The notes beneath the pieces were generated by a model. That model saw only the letters and a program-made list of their open reading frames with translations. It was not told the DNA's origin and searched no databases. The position numbers were made by a program, and so were the translations under genes. A DNA stretch of 6,293 nt from Chloroflexi bacterium RBG_19FT_COMBO_55_16. Its GTDB lineage: Bacteria; Chloroflexota; Anaerolineae; Anaerolineales; UBA4823. This document shows, in pieces, positions 4,661-6,293 of this stretch. The DNA is taken from contig MGOK01000053.1 of NCBI GenBank assembly GCA_001795335.1, positions 11,661-17,953 of the forward strand, read 5' to 3'. The stretch's first letter is position 1; each line of letters starts with the position of its first letter.

Positions 4661-5302
4661 TTATTGATTTAACAAGCGGAGCGCGATAAGTAAATCGAGG
4701 GTGATCTGCGCGCTGACTCCCCAAAGCAGCTCACCAGCGTAAGGCTTGAAATAAATCACAGGCAGTGGTGAGTAAGGTTGGGGTAGCTCACGCGTTCGGA
4801 TTTCATGGTTATCCACGTTCACTAACCAGTCCACCGGGATCGTGAATATGCGGCTGACCTCGTGTCGCGCCAATTTAAAGTCGTACGGCCAGGGAATAAC
4901 TCCCACCACGGGCCTGACACAATAATTGCTGATTGTACGCAGCTCATGGAGCTGCCCTAATATGTTTACATCTGAGGGTTGAAGCCCGATTTCCTCGTGA
5001 GCCTCACGTAAAGCTGTCATCTCAAGGGTTTTGTCTTCTGGATCTGAACGTCCACCTGGAAAGGCGACCTGATCGCTGTGCTCAGGGAGAGTTGAAGTCC
5101 GGCGGGTGAAGAGCACATGCCATAGGCGGTCTTGATTTAACAGGGGGATGAGCACAGCCGCCTGACGTGGCGGATCGGGAAGCAAGCCTGGAGGGAACTG
5201 GTAAGGGTGATGGGCAAGTCTCGACGAGGAGTTTAGTGCCTCTGCCAACCGCCGGGAAATTTCATCTCGGGAGAGTTTTTCGGTCGATAATTGGTCTTTC
5301 AT
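4661..5302 (-). CDS. CoA pyrophosphatase-type NUDIX hydrolase (NudL/UPF0035-like)
   Basis: NUDIX enzymes cleave nucleoside diphosphates linked to another group. This subgroup (E. coli NudL, eukaryotic NUDT7/8) cleaves CoA and its derivatives to 3',5'-ADP and phosphopantetheine. The 213-residue product carries the UPF0035-type segment LFTRRTSTLPEHSDQVAFPGG (64-84) running directly into the catalytic NUDIX helix ALREAHEEIGL (97-107), with E100, E103 and E104 as expected metal ligands. The GG-to-RE spacing is one residue longer than the standard NUDIX box, as I recall for this subgroup. A C-terminal LLWGVSAQITLDLL (192-205) also fits it. The ATG at 5302 directly follows an in-frame TGA, so the gene cannot begin earlier; no Shine-Dalgarno precedes it, and the upstream bases contain CCTCC instead. 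It is 23 nt after trmI, probably co-transcribed. Substrate is inferred from family. Confidence 0.9.
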   Translation of the reverse strand: MKDQLSTEKLSRDEISRRLAEALNSSSRLAHHPYQFPPGLLPDPPRQAAVLIPLLNQDRLWHVLFTRRTSTLPEHSDQVAFPGGRSDPEDKTLEMTALREAHEEIGLQPSDVNILGQLHELRTISNYCVRPVVGVIPWPYDFKLARHEVSRIFTIPVDWLVNVDNHEIRTRELPQPYSPLPVIYFKPYAGELLWGVSAQITLDLLIALRLLNQ

Positions 5303-5325
5303 TCAAGGAGGAATTTTACCAACCT

Positions 5326-6138
5326 TTACACCGATTCAATCTCATGATTAACCCTCGCAGGGATGATCGGTCGTGCAAAAATTAGGTATCCTGTATGTGC
5401 GACCATGCGATCGGTCGGGCGGATACGTTCTGCCACGGGTTTATAGTAGCGCAGAAGGGTTTCACATACTTCTATAAATGCAAAATCCTCTCGATGCAGG
5501 GCAGGGAGTAAACGGGTGATCTGGTTGAGTGTAGGTAGGATGCAGCTAAAAAATCCACCTGGCTTCAAGGCTGCACGTACTTGGGGAATGTAATCTTCGG
5601 GATTTGGGATATCCATGAAAAGGGCATCGGTTCCACGCTCATCGAAACCGGTTTTTATATCACTAAGTTTAAATGTCACTCGATCGGAAAAACCCAAACG
5701 AGCCAGATTCTTCTGCGCTAATTGTTGAATATCAGGACGCACTTCGTAAGTTGTGACATGCCCTTGCTGCCCAACCGCGAATGCCAGGGCGGTGGTCATC
5801 GCTCCGGAACCTGTGCCAGCCTCCAGTACATGTTGGCCGGGTCCAATTCCCATCGTTATTAAGATAAATCCAATGTCCTTGGGATAAAGGATTTGAGTTG
5901 TGCGGCGGGTTTCACGAACTAATTCTCCCAAGGCGGGTTGCAACAGGAAAAAAGGATTGCCCAGGTGGCTGGTGACCTCACTTCCCCATGGCTTACCGAT
6001 CAAGTCATCATGATAGAGCACGCCACGATGTGTATGTAGTTGTTCACCGGGGGTCAAGCGAAAGATAAAATTCTTATGGCTCAATCCGACCAGCTGGGCT
6101 AGATCACCTGCTTTGGCAATTAAATGTTCGTTTTCCAC
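5326..6138 (-). CDS. trmI: tRNA (adenine-58-N1)-methyltransferase TrmI
   Basis: TrmI uses S-adenosylmethionine to make m1A at position 58 in the T-loop of tRNA, stabilising its fold; bacterial and archaeal forms are homotetramers. The 270-residue product has the normal length. An N-terminal beta-rich domain (about 8-70) is followed by RRTTQILYPKDIGFIL (78-93), the SAM-binding motif I VLEAGTGSGAMTTALA (104-119), the acidic strand end YEVRPD (131-136), the catalytic-site strand MDIPNPEDYI (175-184; D176), LKPGGFF (191-197), and the closing signature RPTDRMVAHTGYLIFAR (240-256). The start is a GTG; an in-frame TAA lies two codons upstream, so it is the earliest possible start, and only a weak Shine-Dalgarno-like AAAG precedes it. 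It is the first gene of the two-gene minus-strand unit with the NUDIX hydrolase. Confidence 0.95.
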   Translation of the reverse strand: MENEHLIAKAGDLAQLVGLSHKNFIFRLTPGEQLHTHRGVLYHDDLIGKPWGSEVTSHLGNPFFLLQPALGELVRETRRTTQILYPKDIGFILITMGIGPGQHVLEAGTGSGAMTTALAFAVGQQGHVTTYEVRPDIQQLAQKNLARLGFSDRVTFKLSDIKTGFDERGTDALFMDIPNPEDYIPQVRAALKPGGFFSCILPTLNQITRLLPALHREDFAFIEVCETLLRYYKPVAERIRPTDRMVAHTGYLIFARPIIPARVNHEIESV

Positions 6139-6293
6139 GCTTTAAGGTGCAAAGAATTTTCGAAAGAATCAGAGAATGGCACTGGAAGTACTTTATCTTA
6201 CCATGAAGTTAAGGGTGACCGACGAAAGTGCAAAGTAGATTGTCGATCTTTTTTTAGCAGCCCTGACGAATAGGGGATTTTTCGCGCAAATGG
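6139..6293. other. Right-edge region (155 nt) without a convincing gene
   Basis: Upstream of trmI I find no start codon with a ribosome binding site. Three minus-strand frames are open from the window edge, to stops at 6198-6200, 6254-6256 and just before 6200, but none shows a recognisable protein end. The plus strand has a T-run (6249-6255) and a short CCCT/AGGG pairing (6261-6264 / 6272-6275) followed by T's. A gene tail from outside the window cannot be excluded. Confidence 0.5.
6195..6203 (-). promoter_or_regulatory. Weak candidate extended -10 promoter for trmI
   Basis: The minus strand reads TGGTAAGAT, a TGn extension plus TAAGAT (4 of 6 to consensus), predicting a start near 6188 and a leader of about 50 nt before the GTG. 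No convincing -35 is visible, so support is low. Confidence 0.25.

Noticed and set aside
6230..6285. T-run at 6249-6255 and CCCT/AGGG hairpin followed by T's as plus-strand terminators
   Set aside because: The stems are only about 4 bp, and no plus-strand gene ends nearby.

Overview
The window is about 6.3 kb of densely packed bacterial chromosome with moderate GC and mostly housekeeping content. The TL5/CTC-type L25, the methyltransferase with its long N-terminal domain, the phytol-kinase-like protein and several unrecognised proteins beside smpB suggest a Chloroflexota (Anaerolineae-like) genome. That assignment is inference from protein style; there is no rRNA or other marker to settle it. 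I see no transposase, CRISPR array, tRNA, rRNA or phage gene.

Left block, minus strand (3056 down to 1): a tight four-gene cluster. It runs from an unrecognised 456-residue protein whose N-terminal part resembles an alpha/beta hydrolase without its nucleophile serine, to smpB (trans-translation factor), to an unrecognised 261-residue protein, to the first 135 residues of an integral-membrane phytol/dolichol-kinase-family protein cut by the window edge. Gaps are 34, 2 and 3 nt, so co-transcription is likely. smpB also has an extended -10 box placed so that the transcript could begin at its AUG.

Middle, plus strand (3057-4654): a 281-nt divergent intergenic region leads into a 184-residue protein. 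That protein has about eight degenerate 15-residue repeats followed by a C-terminal membrane anchor. Its control region is unusually rich: a perfect 7+7 inverted repeat overlaps the -35 box of a strong sigma70-type promoter, and a hairpin with a seven-T run lies between the predicted transcription start and the ribosome binding site. Next, behind a 111-nt leader able to form several hairpins, comes the gene for ribosomal protein L25 (rplY/ctc).

Right block, minus strand (6138 down to 4661): trmI (tRNA m1A58 methyltransferase) followed by a CoA-pyrophosphatase-type NUDIX hydrolase, converging on rplY with only 6 nt between stop codons. The last 155 nt on the right hold no convincing gene.

The known genes share a theme of translation and its quality control (smpB, L25, TrmI) plus small-molecule housekeeping (NUDIX, lipid-alcohol kinase). 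The most novel items are the repeat/tail-anchor protein with its operator-promoter-hairpin control region, the L25 leader, and the two unrecognised proteins flanking smpB.
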